Positions 1-7,716 are shown, counted from the stretch's first letter. The stretch: DNA of 15,049 bases from Flavobacteriaceae bacterium (GCA_031273305.1 JAISSC010000089.1:1-15049), one strand, 5' to 3'. The notes: generated by a model not told the origin, from the letters alone. Numbers and translations are program-made.

Positions 1-752
1 ACCTCCAGAAGATATTGAGCAATCTCCTTAGGATTTTCACAAAAACTTAGTTGTCCTCCGTTGGAAAGCACAAAAGAACTCCAGCATTTTTCAAAAATAT
101 GGCTTAGAGGCAGGAACACCAAAGAATTTTCATTTTCCGGAGAAAAATTAAAAAACTTGATATGCGCCTGACAGACATCAAAATAATTGCCATGCGAAAG
201 CATTGCTCCTTTAGGTTCACCGGTAGTCCCTGATGTATAGATAATCGAAGCAATATCGGTTCTCTCCTTAGGAACCACTTCACATTCCAATGGTTGATCT
301 TTGATCCATTCATAAAAATGATAAGAATATTTATTTTTAAGCTCTACGGAATTTTTTGCTACGATAATATGTTTCAGCAAATCTCCTTTAGACTGTATTT
401 TGAGCGCATTTTCATATTGCTTCCGATTTCCCGCCAAAATAATTTTTATCTCGGCTTCATTTATAATGTACTCAGCCTGCTCGGAAGTGAGAGTAGCATA
501 AATAGGCACAGTAACGGCTCCTATATTCAATATGGCAATATCAAATATCATCCATTGAGGCATATTATCCGCATAAATGGCAATATTATCGTTAGGCTGT
601 ACTCCCAGTTTTTTCAGAGCATTGGCGGTTTGTTTTATTATGTCATGAAACTCTTGCCAGGAATAGGTCTCCCAGTGATTGTCTTCTTTAAAATTTAAAG
701 CTGTTTTAGATGATAGTTTGTGATTATTTAGAATGACATGCGAAAAATTCAT
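1..752 (-). CDS. Long-chain acyl-CoA synthetase (AMP-binding), partial, C-terminus beyond left edge
   Basis: This enzyme should activate long-chain fatty acids to acyl-CoA through an acyl-AMP intermediate, in the cytoplasm or at the inner face of the membrane. Translation from the ATG at 752-750 stays open to the window edge and gives 250 residues, so roughly the C-terminal half of a protein usually near 600 residues is missing. The adenylate-forming P-loop motif TSGTTGEPKG lies at residues 173-182. Downstream is FLPLSHIFEK, typical of FadD15-like long-chain synthetases. Residues around 35-70 carry the usual N-terminal lid-side sequence (NDNIAIYADNMPQW). The gene is divergent from the GH3 gene and shares a 171-base upstream region with it. 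Family assignment is firm. Chain-length preference cannot be read, and the C-terminal hinge and catalytic lysine are not visible. Confidence 0.93.
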   Translation of the reverse strand, partial: MNFSHVILNNHKLSSKTALNFKEDNHWETYSWQEFHDIIKQTANALKKLGVQPNDNIAIYADNMPQWMIFDIAILNIGAVTVPIYATLTSEQAEYIINEAEIKIILAGNRKQYENALKIQSKGDLLKHIIVAKNSVELKNKYSYHFYEWIKDQPLECEVVPKERTDIASIIYTSGTTGEPKGAMLSHGNYFDVCQAHIKFFNFSPENENSLVFLPLSHIFEKCWSSFVLSNGGQLSFCENPKEIAQYLLE

Positions 753-804
753 TTTTATTTAATCTGAGATTTTTATTGTTAAGGCGGTGATTCTATTAAG
801 AATG

Positions 805-812
805 CAAAATTA
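805..812 (-). promoter_or_regulatory. Candidate -7 promoter box for the acyl-CoA synthetase gene
   Basis: On the minus strand this reads TAATTTTG followed by C, a full match to the Bacteroidota -7 consensus TAnnTTTG. It lies 53 bases before the ATG at 752. No convincing TTG-type -33 element sits at the usual spacing upstream, so this is a tentative call. Confidence 0.4.
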
Positions 813-867
813 TAAATAATCTTCAACTCGGAGGGTTAAAAAGTAAAATATTTCAATTTTCCTTTGA

Positions 868-902
868 TTTTTGCAGAAGTATCAGATTATTACGTACTTT
901 TA
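868..902 (+). promoter_or_regulatory. Candidate promoter for the GH3-family gene
   Basis: TTTTTG at 868-873 and TACTTTTA at 895-902 are separated by 21 bases. They resemble the flavobacterial -33 (TTG) and -7 (TAnnTTTG) elements at normal spacing, with the last base of the -7 box being A instead of G. Transcription would begin near 908, giving a leader of about 16 bases before the ATG at 924. This placement argues against the upstream in-frame TTG at 864 as the start codon. Confidence 0.42.
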
Positions 903-923
903 TCCATCAAAATTTTTAATATT

Positions 924-2438
924 ATGGCAGCAGGAATTGTTAATACTTTTATTCAGTGGTATGTAAAAAAAAGAGTCAAACAAATGGAAGTATTTATTAA
1001 TAATCCTGTAGAAACTCAGAATGCGGTACTTTCCACTCTTCTTTACAAAGCTAAAGACACCGAATATGGCAAAAAATATAAATTTAAAGATATAACCTCT
1101 TATCCTGATTTCAAGAATCAGGTACCGTTGACAGGCTATGAAGATTTTGAACCTTTTATAACACGGGTTAGGCAGGGAGAAAAAGATATTATCTGGCCGG
1201 GGCAAATCTTGTGGTTCGCAAAATCATCCGGAACCACCAATGCAAAAAGTAAATTTATCCCGATTACGAAAGACAGCCTTGAAGAATGCCACTACAAAGC
1301 AGGTAAAGACCTTTTTTCCATATATGCATATAATAATCCGGAAACTAAAATTTTTGAATATAAAAATTTACGATTAGGAGGCACGCGTGAAAATTATGAC
1401 GGATTTAATTCCAAATACGGAGATTTGTCTGCCGTCCTGATAGATAATCTTCCCTTTTGGGCAGAATGGAAAAGCACTCCTAATAAAGAAGTCTCACTTT
1501 TAAAGGATTGGGAGGTCAAAATGCCGGCTATTGTGGAGCAGGTAATAAAACAAGAAGTAGGAAGTTTCACAGGAGTTCCCTCATGGATGATGGTCTTACT
1601 AAGGAAAGTATTAGATACCACAGGTAAAGAATACATAGACGAAGTTTGGCAGGGTGCGGAATGTTTCTTTCATGGAGGGATCAGTTTCACTCCTTATATA
1701 GAACAGTATGCTTCTATTTTCTCAAAACCGATCAGATATTACGAGATATATAACGCCTCCGAAGGTTATTTTGCCATGCAGGATACCAATGATTCTAAAG
1801 ATATGTTATTGATGTTGGACTATGGCATATTTTATGAATTTATTCCTATGGATGAGTTTTATTCCGAAGATCCGACCGTCATCCCTCTGGAGGAGGTAAA
1901 ACTACACACCAATTATGCCATAGTTATTACTACCAATGGAGGATTATGGCGTTATATCATAGGAGACACAGTGAAATTTGTATCTCAAATTCCTTATAAA
2001 ATACGTGTTACCGGAAGAACCAAGTTTTATATTAATGCCTTTGGAGAAGAATTAATGGTAGAAAATGCCGAAAAAGCGTTGAGGATAGCGGAAGAAAGAA
2101 CCGGTGCGATAATTTCCGAGTACACAGCCGGGCCTGTTTTTATGAAAGGAAGAGAAAAAGGAGCACATGAGTGGATCATTGAATTTACCCGTCAGCCGGA
2201 TTCTCTGGAGAAATTTACGGAAATATTAGATGCCGAATTACAGAAACTTAACTCAGATTATGAAGCCAAACGATATAATAACATGACGTTGAATATCCCT
2301 ATTGTTCATTCTGCCCGATCCGGTTTATTTTATGACTGGATGAAACAAAGAGGGAAACTCGGAGGACAAAATAAGGTTCCGCGTCTGGCTAATGACAGGG
2401 AATATTTGGATTCGTTATTAAATTTAGATACCGATTGA
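924..2438 (+). CDS. GH3 auxin-responsive-promoter family protein (acyl acid-amido synthetase-like)
   Basis: A 504-residue cytoplasmic protein of the GH3 family, which belongs with the adenylate-forming enzymes. Plant members join amino acids to acyl acids such as indoleacetate or jasmonate via an acyl-AMP; the natural substrate of bacterial members is not established. The three nucleotide-binding motifs are present: SSGTT at about 101-105, YYEIYNASEG at about 272-281 and WRYIIGDTVKF at about 342-352. The start is set at the ATG at 924 (MAAGIVNTF...), which begins like other Bacteroidota GH3 proteins. A longer frame from TTG 864 would run through the candidate promoter. It stands alone, followed by 193 bases before topA and a weak hairpin, and is divergent from an acyl-CoA synthetase, suggesting a link to carboxylic-acid activation. 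Family is certain, substrate unknown. Confidence 0.9.
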   Translation: MAAGIVNTFIQWYVKKRVKQMEVFINNPVETQNAVLSTLLYKAKDTEYGKKYKFKDITSYPDFKNQVPLTGYEDFEPFITRVRQGEKDIIWPGQILWFAKSSGTTNAKSKFIPITKDSLEECHYKAGKDLFSIYAYNNPETKIFEYKNLRLGGTRENYDGFNSKYGDLSAVLIDNLPFWAEWKSTPNKEVSLLKDWEVKMPAIVEQVIKQEVGSFTGVPSWMMVLLRKVLDTTGKEYIDEVWQGAECFFHGGISFTPYIEQYASIFSKPIRYYEIYNASEGYFAMQDTNDSKDMLLMLDYGIFYEFIPMDEFYSEDPTVIPLEEVKLHTNYAIVITTNGGLWRYIIGDTVKFVSQIPYKIRVTGRTKFYINAFGEELMVENAEKALRIAEERTGAIISEYTAGPVFMKGREKGAHEWIIEFTRQPDSLEKFTEILDAELQKLNSDYEAKRYNNMTLNIPIVHSARSGLFYDWMKQRGKLGGQNKVPRLANDREYLDSLLNLDTD

Positions 2439-2504
2439 TTTAAGAACCTGACATCAAAAGATAAAGTTCCGGAAAGAGAACTATCCAATTTATGTAAAAC
2501 AGGC

Positions 2505-2526
2505 AAAAATCAGATAAATGATTTTT
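2505..2526 (+). terminator. Weak AT-rich hairpin after the GH3 gene
   Basis: AAAAATCA (2505-2512) and TGATTTTT (2519-2526) pair over 8 bases around a 6-base loop, and the right arm ends in a T run. It lies 67 bases past the GH3 stop and before topA. The stem has only two G-C pairs, so it would be a poor terminator. Confidence 0.3.
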
Positions 2527-2631
2527 ATATTCATTTTAAATAAAAACCAACTGAGGCATAAATATATAGTAGGAATTAAATAACAAACACACAATTAATA
2601 AAAAATTTATAATTTCGCAAAAAATTTGAGT

Positions 2632-4947
2632 ATGAATTTGGTAATCGTGGAGTCGCCGGCGAAGGCAAAAACAATAAAAAAATTCTTGGGTAAGGATTTT
2701 GAAGTAGAGTCAAGTTATGGGCATATAACCGATTTAGCCAAAAAGGATATGGGAATTGATATGAAAAATCTTGAACCTATCTACCAAATTTCCTCCGATA
2801 AAAAAGAAGTAGTTAAGAAATTAAAATCTTTAGCACAAAAGGCAGATATGGTTTGGTTGGCGTCTGATGAAGACCGTGAAGGGGAAGCTATTGCCTGGCA
2901 TTTATATAAAGAATTAAAATTAAAACCTGAAAATACCAAACGAATTGTTTTTCATGAAATTACCAAAAATGCCATTCAGAATGCCATTCAGAATCCGAGA
3001 GATATAGATATAAATTTGGTGAATGCCCAGCAGGCACGGAGAGTATTGGACAGACTGGTCGGGTTTGAGATGTCGCCTATTCTTTGGTCAAAAGTAAAGG
3101 CAGGATTATCAGCAGGGAGAGTTCAGTCGGTGGCGGTCAGGTTGATATGTGAAAGAGAAAAGGAGATCGAGAAATTTATCCCTGTTCCGGTTTACAAAGT
3201 AGAAGCAAACTTTTACAATAAAACCCGTAATCTTTTAAAAAGCAAGCTCAATGTTGATTTTGAAGAATATACACAAGCACTTGATTTTATCCGGAGGGCA
3301 AAAGGAAAAACTTTTTCGGTTTCCGGCATAGAGACCAAGCCCGGAAAAAGAACACCCTCTGCGCCTTTCACAACATCCACGTTGCAACAAGAGGCTTCCA
3401 AACTGGGCTTTTCGGTAAGTCGGACTATGAGACTGGCTCAGCAGCTGTATGAAGACGGACATATTACATACATGAGGACAGATAGCGTAAACCTGTCTAA
3501 TGAGGCACTTAATTCCGCAGTGCAGGTAGTTACGGAACAATTTGGAAAAGAATATCTGCAAACAAGACAATACACAACCAAAAGCAAATCCGCACAAGAG
3601 GCGCACGAAGCCATTCGTCCCACCAATTTGGCGATTCATGCCGCAGGGGCTGATGAGGCGCAGAAAAAATTATATCATCTCATTTGGAGAAGAACTCTCG
3701 CATCCCAGATGGCAGATGCAAAACTGGAAAGGACTATCGTCGATATTTCCAATCCGGAATTAAAAGAAAAATTTATAGCCAGAGGGGAAGTTATCCTTTT
3801 TGACGGATTTTTGAAATTATATCAGGCTCATAATGATGAAGATTCCGGTGAGGAAGAAAATGAAGGATTGTTGCCTAAGGTAGAAAAAGGAGAGGAAGTA
3901 CAAGTAGAACAAATAACAGGAGAAGAAAAATTCAGCCGTCCGCCGGCACGGTACAATGAAGCCTCCTTAGTGAGGAAATTGGAAGAATTAGGGATCGGGC
4001 GACCATCTACCTACGCACCTACCATTTCCACTATCCAGAAAAGACAATATGTTGAAACCTTTGATCTGGAGCCTAAACAGAGTGATGTAAGGAGAATCCT
4101 GCTTAAAGAAGATAAAATTGAAGAGACCGTTGAAGCGGAGAATTACGGAGCAGACCGTAGAAAATTAATACCTACGGATATAGGACTGGTAGTAAATGAG
4201 TTTCTAACAGTACATTTTCCCGCAGTTTTAGATTATGGATTTACGGCAAAAGTAGAAGAAGATTTTGATAACATAGCAGGAGGAAATGAAGACTGGAAAG
4301 AAATGTTGACCGATTTTTACGGAGATTTCCATCCCCGTGTGGAAAAAGTCAGGGAGACGGCAGAGAGAGCAACCGGAGAAAGATTACTAGGAAAAGACCC
4401 ACAGAGCGGAAAGAATATTTATGCAAGAATAGGTCGTTTTGGGCCTATGATACAAATAGGAGAATCCGATGATGAAGAAAAACCCAGATTTGCAGGATTG
4501 ATGAAAGGGCAGCAAATTAATTCCATAACTCTGGAAGAAGCCTTAAAATTATTTGAGTTGCCGAGATATTTGGGAGATTACGAAGGAAAAAAAGTAGAAG
4601 TAAACACAGGAAGATTCGGGCCATATGTAAAACATGACAATAAATTCGTATCTTTAAAACCGAAAGAGGGCGATGAAATTTCTACCATAGCTTTGGAAAG
4701 AGCAATAGAATTAATTGAGGCAAAGAGAGAAGCAGACAGGAATAAATTCATTAAAGCCTTTGATTCGGAAGAGCCGGTTATAGAGCTGTTGAACGGGCGT
4801 TGGGGACCATATATCAGGCAGGGGAAAGAAAATTATAAGATACCTAAAGAGACCGAAGCGGAAAAATTAACATTGGAAGAAGTGAAAAAAATTATTTCAG
4901 GAGCAGGAACAAAAACAAAAACTAAAACAAAAACAAAGAAAAAATAG
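2632..4947 (+). CDS. topA: DNA topoisomerase I (type IA)
   Basis: Relaxes negative supercoils by transient single-strand cleavage through a 5'-phosphotyrosine. The 771-residue protein has the Toprim domain at the N-terminus (ESPAKAKT from E7; acidic triad region DEDREGEA from D79), the AGRVQSVA motif, the catalytic tyrosine Y280 in GHITYMRTDS, and GIGRPSTYAPT from G454. The C-terminus has at least three short topoisomerase C-terminal repeats (GRFGPM at 601, GRFGPY at 660, GRWGPY at 722) and a lysine/threonine tail. There are no zinc-finger cysteine clusters, unlike the E. coli enzyme but usual for Bacteroidota. The ATG at 2632 is preferred over a TTG six bases upstream because it gives the standard MNLVIVESPAKAK start. 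A one-mismatch -7-like box, TAATTTCG at 2610-2617, precedes it, without a clear -33. The stop overlaps the next gene by one base. Confidence 0.97.
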   Translation: MNLVIVESPAKAKTIKKFLGKDFEVESSYGHITDLAKKDMGIDMKNLEPIYQISSDKKEVVKKLKSLAQKADMVWLASDEDREGEAIAWHLYKELKLKPENTKRIVFHEITKNAIQNAIQNPRDIDINLVNAQQARRVLDRLVGFEMSPILWSKVKAGLSAGRVQSVAVRLICEREKEIEKFIPVPVYKVEANFYNKTRNLLKSKLNVDFEEYTQALDFIRRAKGKTFSVSGIETKPGKRTPSAPFTTSTLQQEASKLGFSVSRTMRLAQQLYEDGHITYMRTDSVNLSNEALNSAVQVVTEQFGKEYLQTRQYTTKSKSAQEAHEAIRPTNLAIHAAGADEAQKKLYHLIWRRTLASQMADAKLERTIVDISNPELKEKFIARGEVILFDGFLKLYQAHNDEDSGEEENEGLLPKVEKGEEVQVEQITGEEKFSRPPARYNEASLVRKLEELGIGRPSTYAPTISTIQKRQYVETFDLEPKQSDVRRILLKEDKIEETVEAENYGADRRKLIPTDIGLVVNEFLTVHFPAVLDYGFTAKVEEDFDNIAGGNEDWKEMLTDFYGDFHPRVEKVRETAERATGERLLGKDPQSGKNIYARIGRFGPMIQIGESDDEEKPRFAGLMKGQQINSITLEEALKLFELPRYLGDYEGKKVEVNTGRFGPYVKHDNKFVSLKPKEGDEISTIALERAIELIEAKREADRNKFIKAFDSEEPVIELLNGRWGPYIRQGKENYKIPKETEAEKLTLEEVKKIISGAGTKTKTKTKTKKK
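2968..2991 (+). repeat. 12-bp in-frame tandem duplication within topA
   Basis: AATGCCATTCAG occurs twice head to tail and a third copy begins. It encodes the local repeat NAIQNAIQN just before the conserved QQARRVLDRLVG segment. The reading frame is unaffected. Confidence 0.7.
4907..4944 (+). repeat. ACAAAA-type low-complexity repeat at the 3' end of topA
   Basis: Imperfect ACAAAA hexamers encode the terminal TKTKTKTKTKKK tail of topoisomerase I. The tract is basic in protein and slippage-prone in DNA, and it ends directly at the overlap between topA and the next gene. Confidence 0.7.
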
Positions 4948-6065
4948 TGGGAGTTTTACAGGATTTTCTACATCCGGTAGATGAAGCATTACTTTATTCC
5001 CGTCCCGATTCCATCGGGAACAAGATACAGGTTTACCGTAAAGATAAACTTAAAGAGGGCAGCATTGTTATTATAGGATGCCCCGATCTAAGAGGAACAG
5101 GTCATGCCAAAGAATTTTCCAATATAAGAATAATCAGGGAAGAATTTTATCGGTTGGTTTGGAATGACTGGAATCTGGATTTATACGATTTTGGAGACAT
5201 CATACCCGGAAATGAATGGGAAGATACGAACTTTGCATTGAAAAAAGTGATAGAAGAATTACTGGAAATGAAAGTTTATCCTATAATTTTAGGAGGGAGT
5301 ATGGGGTTGAATTATACGGTTTATAACTCACTATCAAAATTAGATAAGCCGCTTAATTTCACGGTTGTTGATACTAAAATTGAGATTGGAAACCCGGAGG
5401 GAACCCTGACGGAAGATAATTACCTGCCTAAAATGGTAGTGGAAGAGCCTAACCTATTATTTAATTTCACTAATATAGGTTATCAAAGCTACTTTGTTTC
5501 CCAATCCACATTAAAGGCATTTAATAGTTTGGATTTTGAAGGAATTAGGTTAGGGAACATAACAAAAGACTTAAAAGAATCAGAGCCGATTTTCAGAAGT
5601 TCCGATTTTGTAGGGATAAATTTGGACTCCATAGAGTCATATGATGGAACTTTATCCACAAAAAGTTCAATAAATGGATTTACTAACAGAGAAATTTGTA
5701 CCTTAGCAAGATATATAGGATTATCCAAACAGATAAAAATAGTAGGTATTTATAATTTTTTAGGATATTCGCACAATAAAATGAATGAAAAGTTAGTTTC
5801 ACAATTATTATGGTATTTAGTTGATGGTAAAAGTCAGCAACAATATTATGAAAATGAAGAATATATTAAGTATATAGTTTTGCACGAAGATAAAGAATTA
5901 GTATTTTTGAAGGACAAAGATGTAGACAGATGGTGGTTGGCAATTAATTTTGATTCGGAAAGCCTGTCAACGTTCTTGGTTCCTTGTTCAGTAAAAGATT
6001 ATAAAAAGGCATTGGAAGGAAATATTCCGGAGAAATACTGGAAAACTTTTAAGAGATTTTTATAA
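4947..6065 (+). CDS. Arginase/formimidoylglutamase-fold protein with degenerate metal-binding motifs
   Basis: A 372-residue protein of the ureohydrolase (arginase/agmatinase/formiminoglutamase) superfamily, recognised from the order of its strands and motif positions. Active members use two Mn ions held by GGxH, DAHxDxR and SxDxDxxDP. Here these read GGSMG (116-120), VDTKIEIG (141-148) and INLDSIES (224-231), so the histidine of the first motif and the HxD of the second are gone and only one aspartate of the third is clearly kept. I infer a non-catalytic protein or one with a changed activity; 'formimidoylglutamase' should not be taken as function. The start is GTG at 4947, whose first base is the last base of the topA TAG. 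No in-frame ATG occurs before residue 108, so GTG is the best start. From memory, similar degenerate proteins sit near gldK in other Bacteroidota. It precedes gldK by 122 bases. Confidence 0.78.
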   Translation: MGVLQDFLHPVDEALLYSRPDSIGNKIQVYRKDKLKEGSIVIIGCPDLRGTGHAKEFSNIRIIREEFYRLVWNDWNLDLYDFGDIIPGNEWEDTNFALKKVIEELLEMKVYPIILGGSMGLNYTVYNSLSKLDKPLNFTVVDTKIEIGNPEGTLTEDNYLPKMVVEEPNLLFNFTNIGYQSYFVSQSTLKAFNSLDFEGIRLGNITKDLKESEPIFRSSDFVGINLDSIESYDGTLSTKSSINGFTNREICTLARYIGLSKQIKIVGIYNFLGYSHNKMNEKLVSQLLWYLVDGKSQQQYYENEEYIKYIVLHEDKELVFLKDKDVDRWWLAINFDSESLSTFLVPCSVKDYKKALEGNIPEKYWKTFKRFL

Positions 6066-6147
6066 AAAAGTTAGGTACATCATAATATAATATATAGTAA
6101 GTTCGTTTTTTTAGAGACAAAAATTTTTAAGTGAATTAAAAAATTAG

Positions 6148-6155
6148 TAGTTTTA
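6148..6155 (+). promoter_or_regulatory. Candidate -7 box upstream of gldK
   Basis: TAGTTTTA matches TAnnTTTG except the last base. A T-rich stretch (6124-6128) lies about 19 bases upstream, where a -33 element would be, but it lacks the TTG core. The predicted leader before the gldK ATG is about 27 bases. If real, it would start the gldKLMN transcript separately from topA. Weak evidence. Confidence 0.3.
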
Positions 6156-6158
6156 CAC

Positions 6159-6172
6159 TCTTTTTAAAAAGA
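6159..6172. repeat. 14-bp perfect palindrome in the gldK leader
   Basis: TCTTTTTAAAAAGA is fully self-complementary. It lies between the candidate -7 box and the gldK start codon, close to the predicted transcription start. It could be an operator half-site pair or chance in AT-rich DNA. Confidence 0.45.
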
Positions 6173-6187
6173 AACATTTTGGGTATA

Positions 6188-7612
6188 ATGAGAAAAGTAT
6201 TATTATTCTTATTGGCAATAACGATAGTTACAACAATAATTTCCTGTAATTCATCAAAGAAAGGAAGGGCAGGGAAACCGGGTGTAGAGGGTGAAGTTGT
6301 GGTGACACAGAAGAGTCAGCAATGGAACAGTAAAAGACCAATTGGCATGGTTGCCATTCCTGGAGGAGCGTTTGTTTTAGGACAATCAGACATGGATTTC
6401 TTAGGAACAAACATCAAAGCACCTCCGACAACGGTTACGGTATCCTCTTTCTACATGGATGACACAGAAGTCACCAATGCAGAATATCGGGTATTTGTAA
6501 TAGCTGTAAGGGATTCTATTGCCCGTTCTCTTTTAGCAGAGAGAGCAGGGGATGAAGGCGGCGGAGATGAAGGTCTCGGAAGATATGCCTATCTGAGCAA
6601 AAAGTCAGATAAAGAACAGTCAGCCTATCAACAAATGCTCGAAGAACGAGGAGGAAGAGAAGGATATGACGAGACAAAAAAATTGGATTGGAAGGAACCA
6701 TTAGAATGGAATACCTCCCGCTATCCTGATGTTGCTTATGCAGAAGTTTTGGAGTCTTTATATTATCCTCCGGAAGAAAGATTCAATGACGAAAGAGCAT
6801 TGGATGTCCGAAAATTGATTTATCAATTTTCATGGGTTGACCAGTTGGAAGCGATAAAAAGTAAAGGCAGAGGAGAAGACTTCATCAGAAGAGAGGCAAT
6901 TGCTATCTATCCCGACACCACCGTTTGGTTACGAGATTTCAATTACTCATTCAACGAACCTTTGTTTGAACAATATTTCTGGCACAAAGCCTATTCAAAA
7001 TATCCCGTAGTAGGAGTAACTTGGGATCAGGCAAGAGCATTCTGTGCATTCAGTACCAAATCCAAAAACGATTATAACCAAAGCAAAAGGAAGAAATTAG
7101 ATAGAATTTTCCCTTACAGGTTACCATCAGAAGTGGAATGGGAATATGCCGCCAGAGGTGGTTTGGAAAATGCCCCTTATCCGTGGGGTGGTCCTTATCT
7201 AATGGATGACAGAGGTTGCTATTTGGCAAATTTCAAACCTAAGAGGGGAGATTACATGGAAAGTGAAAAAGGATTTTTATACACAGCACCTGTGAAATCA
7301 TTCCATAAGAACGGATTCGGGTTGTTTGATATGGCAGGAAATGTATCAGAATGGACAGTATCTGCCTATAATAACAGCTCCTATGTAATATCGTCTACAT
7401 TGAACCCTTATCTGGGAAACAGAATTGAAGACCCAAGAAAGGTTATCAAAGGAGGTTCATGGAAAGATATAGGATTCATGCTAATGGTAAGTGAAAGAGA
7501 CTGGGAACACAAGGATTCCGCAAGGAGTTACATTGGATTTAGAAGAGTACAGACCATTCCGGAAGGAGCAAAGACCAAATATCCTAAGATTCAGAAAAGT
7601 CAACCACTATAA
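6188..7612 (+). CDS. gldK: Gliding motility / T9SS lipoprotein GldK
   Basis: Outer-membrane-associated lipoprotein of the type IX secretion system; GldK (PorK in Porphyromonas) forms a periplasmic ring with GldN beneath the outer membrane. The 474-residue product begins with a lipoprotein signal ending in TIISC, giving lipidated Cys20. The rest is a formylglycine-generating-enzyme-like (SUMF1/FGE) fold: AIPGGAFVLGQ (56-65), DDTEVTNAEY (91-100), YPVVGVTWDQA (272-282), RLPSEVEWEYAARGG (311-325), GNVSEWT (384-390), GGSWKD (422-427) and a terminal RSYIGFRRVQ. A segment of about 165 residues (105-270) is inserted between the first and second blocks. No cysteine lies in the C-terminal region where FGE keeps its catalytic pair, so it is structural rather than enzymatic. 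The start is ATG 6188; the TTG nine bases upstream adds nothing. It is first of four gld genes. Confidence 0.95.
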   Translation: MRKVLLFLLAITIVTTIISCNSSKKGRAGKPGVEGEVVVTQKSQQWNSKRPIGMVAIPGGAFVLGQSDMDFLGTNIKAPPTTVTVSSFYMDDTEVTNAEYRVFVIAVRDSIARSLLAERAGDEGGGDEGLGRYAYLSKKSDKEQSAYQQMLEERGGREGYDETKKLDWKEPLEWNTSRYPDVAYAEVLESLYYPPEERFNDERALDVRKLIYQFSWVDQLEAIKSKGRGEDFIRREAIAIYPDTTVWLRDFNYSFNEPLFEQYFWHKAYSKYPVVGVTWDQARAFCAFSTKSKNDYNQSKRKKLDRIFPYRLPSEVEWEYAARGGLENAPYPWGGPYLMDDRGCYLANFKPKRGDYMESEKGFLYTAPVKSFHKNGFGLFDMAGNVSEWTVSAYNNSSYVISSTLNPYLGNRIEDPRKVIKGGSWKDIGFMLMVSERDWEHKDSARSYIGFRRVQTIPEGAKTKYPKIQKSQPL

Positions 7613-7716
7613 TATAACAAATCAACAAACAAATCAAATAATAACATAATTAAAAATTAGTTTCAAAAATTGAGTTATTTTAAGAACTAAATATTAAGAA
7701 AATTTAATAAAAAAGT

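Noticed and set aside
294..698. 134-codon plus-strand open frame at the left end
   Set aside because: It lies antisense to the clear acyl-CoA synthetase coding frame, which carries the TSGTTGEPKG motif; its translation resembles no family.
864..923. TTG start extending the GH3 protein by 20 residues
   Set aside because: The extension overlaps a plausible promoter and has no family-like sequence; the ATG at 924 gives the usual N-terminus.
3235..3639. 134-codon minus-strand open frame inside topA
   Set aside because: It is a shadow of topA, whose motifs around the catalytic tyrosine occupy the same bases; the antisense product is Cys/Phe-rich and patternless.
4947..6065. Functional formimidoylglutamase or arginase
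   Set aside because: Key metal-binding His and Asp residues are missing in at least two of the three signature motifs.
6188..7612. Formylglycine-generating enzyme (sulfatase activation)
   Set aside because: The lipoprotein signal, the insert, the lack of the catalytic cysteine pair and the gldL-gldM-gldN context identify it as GldK.
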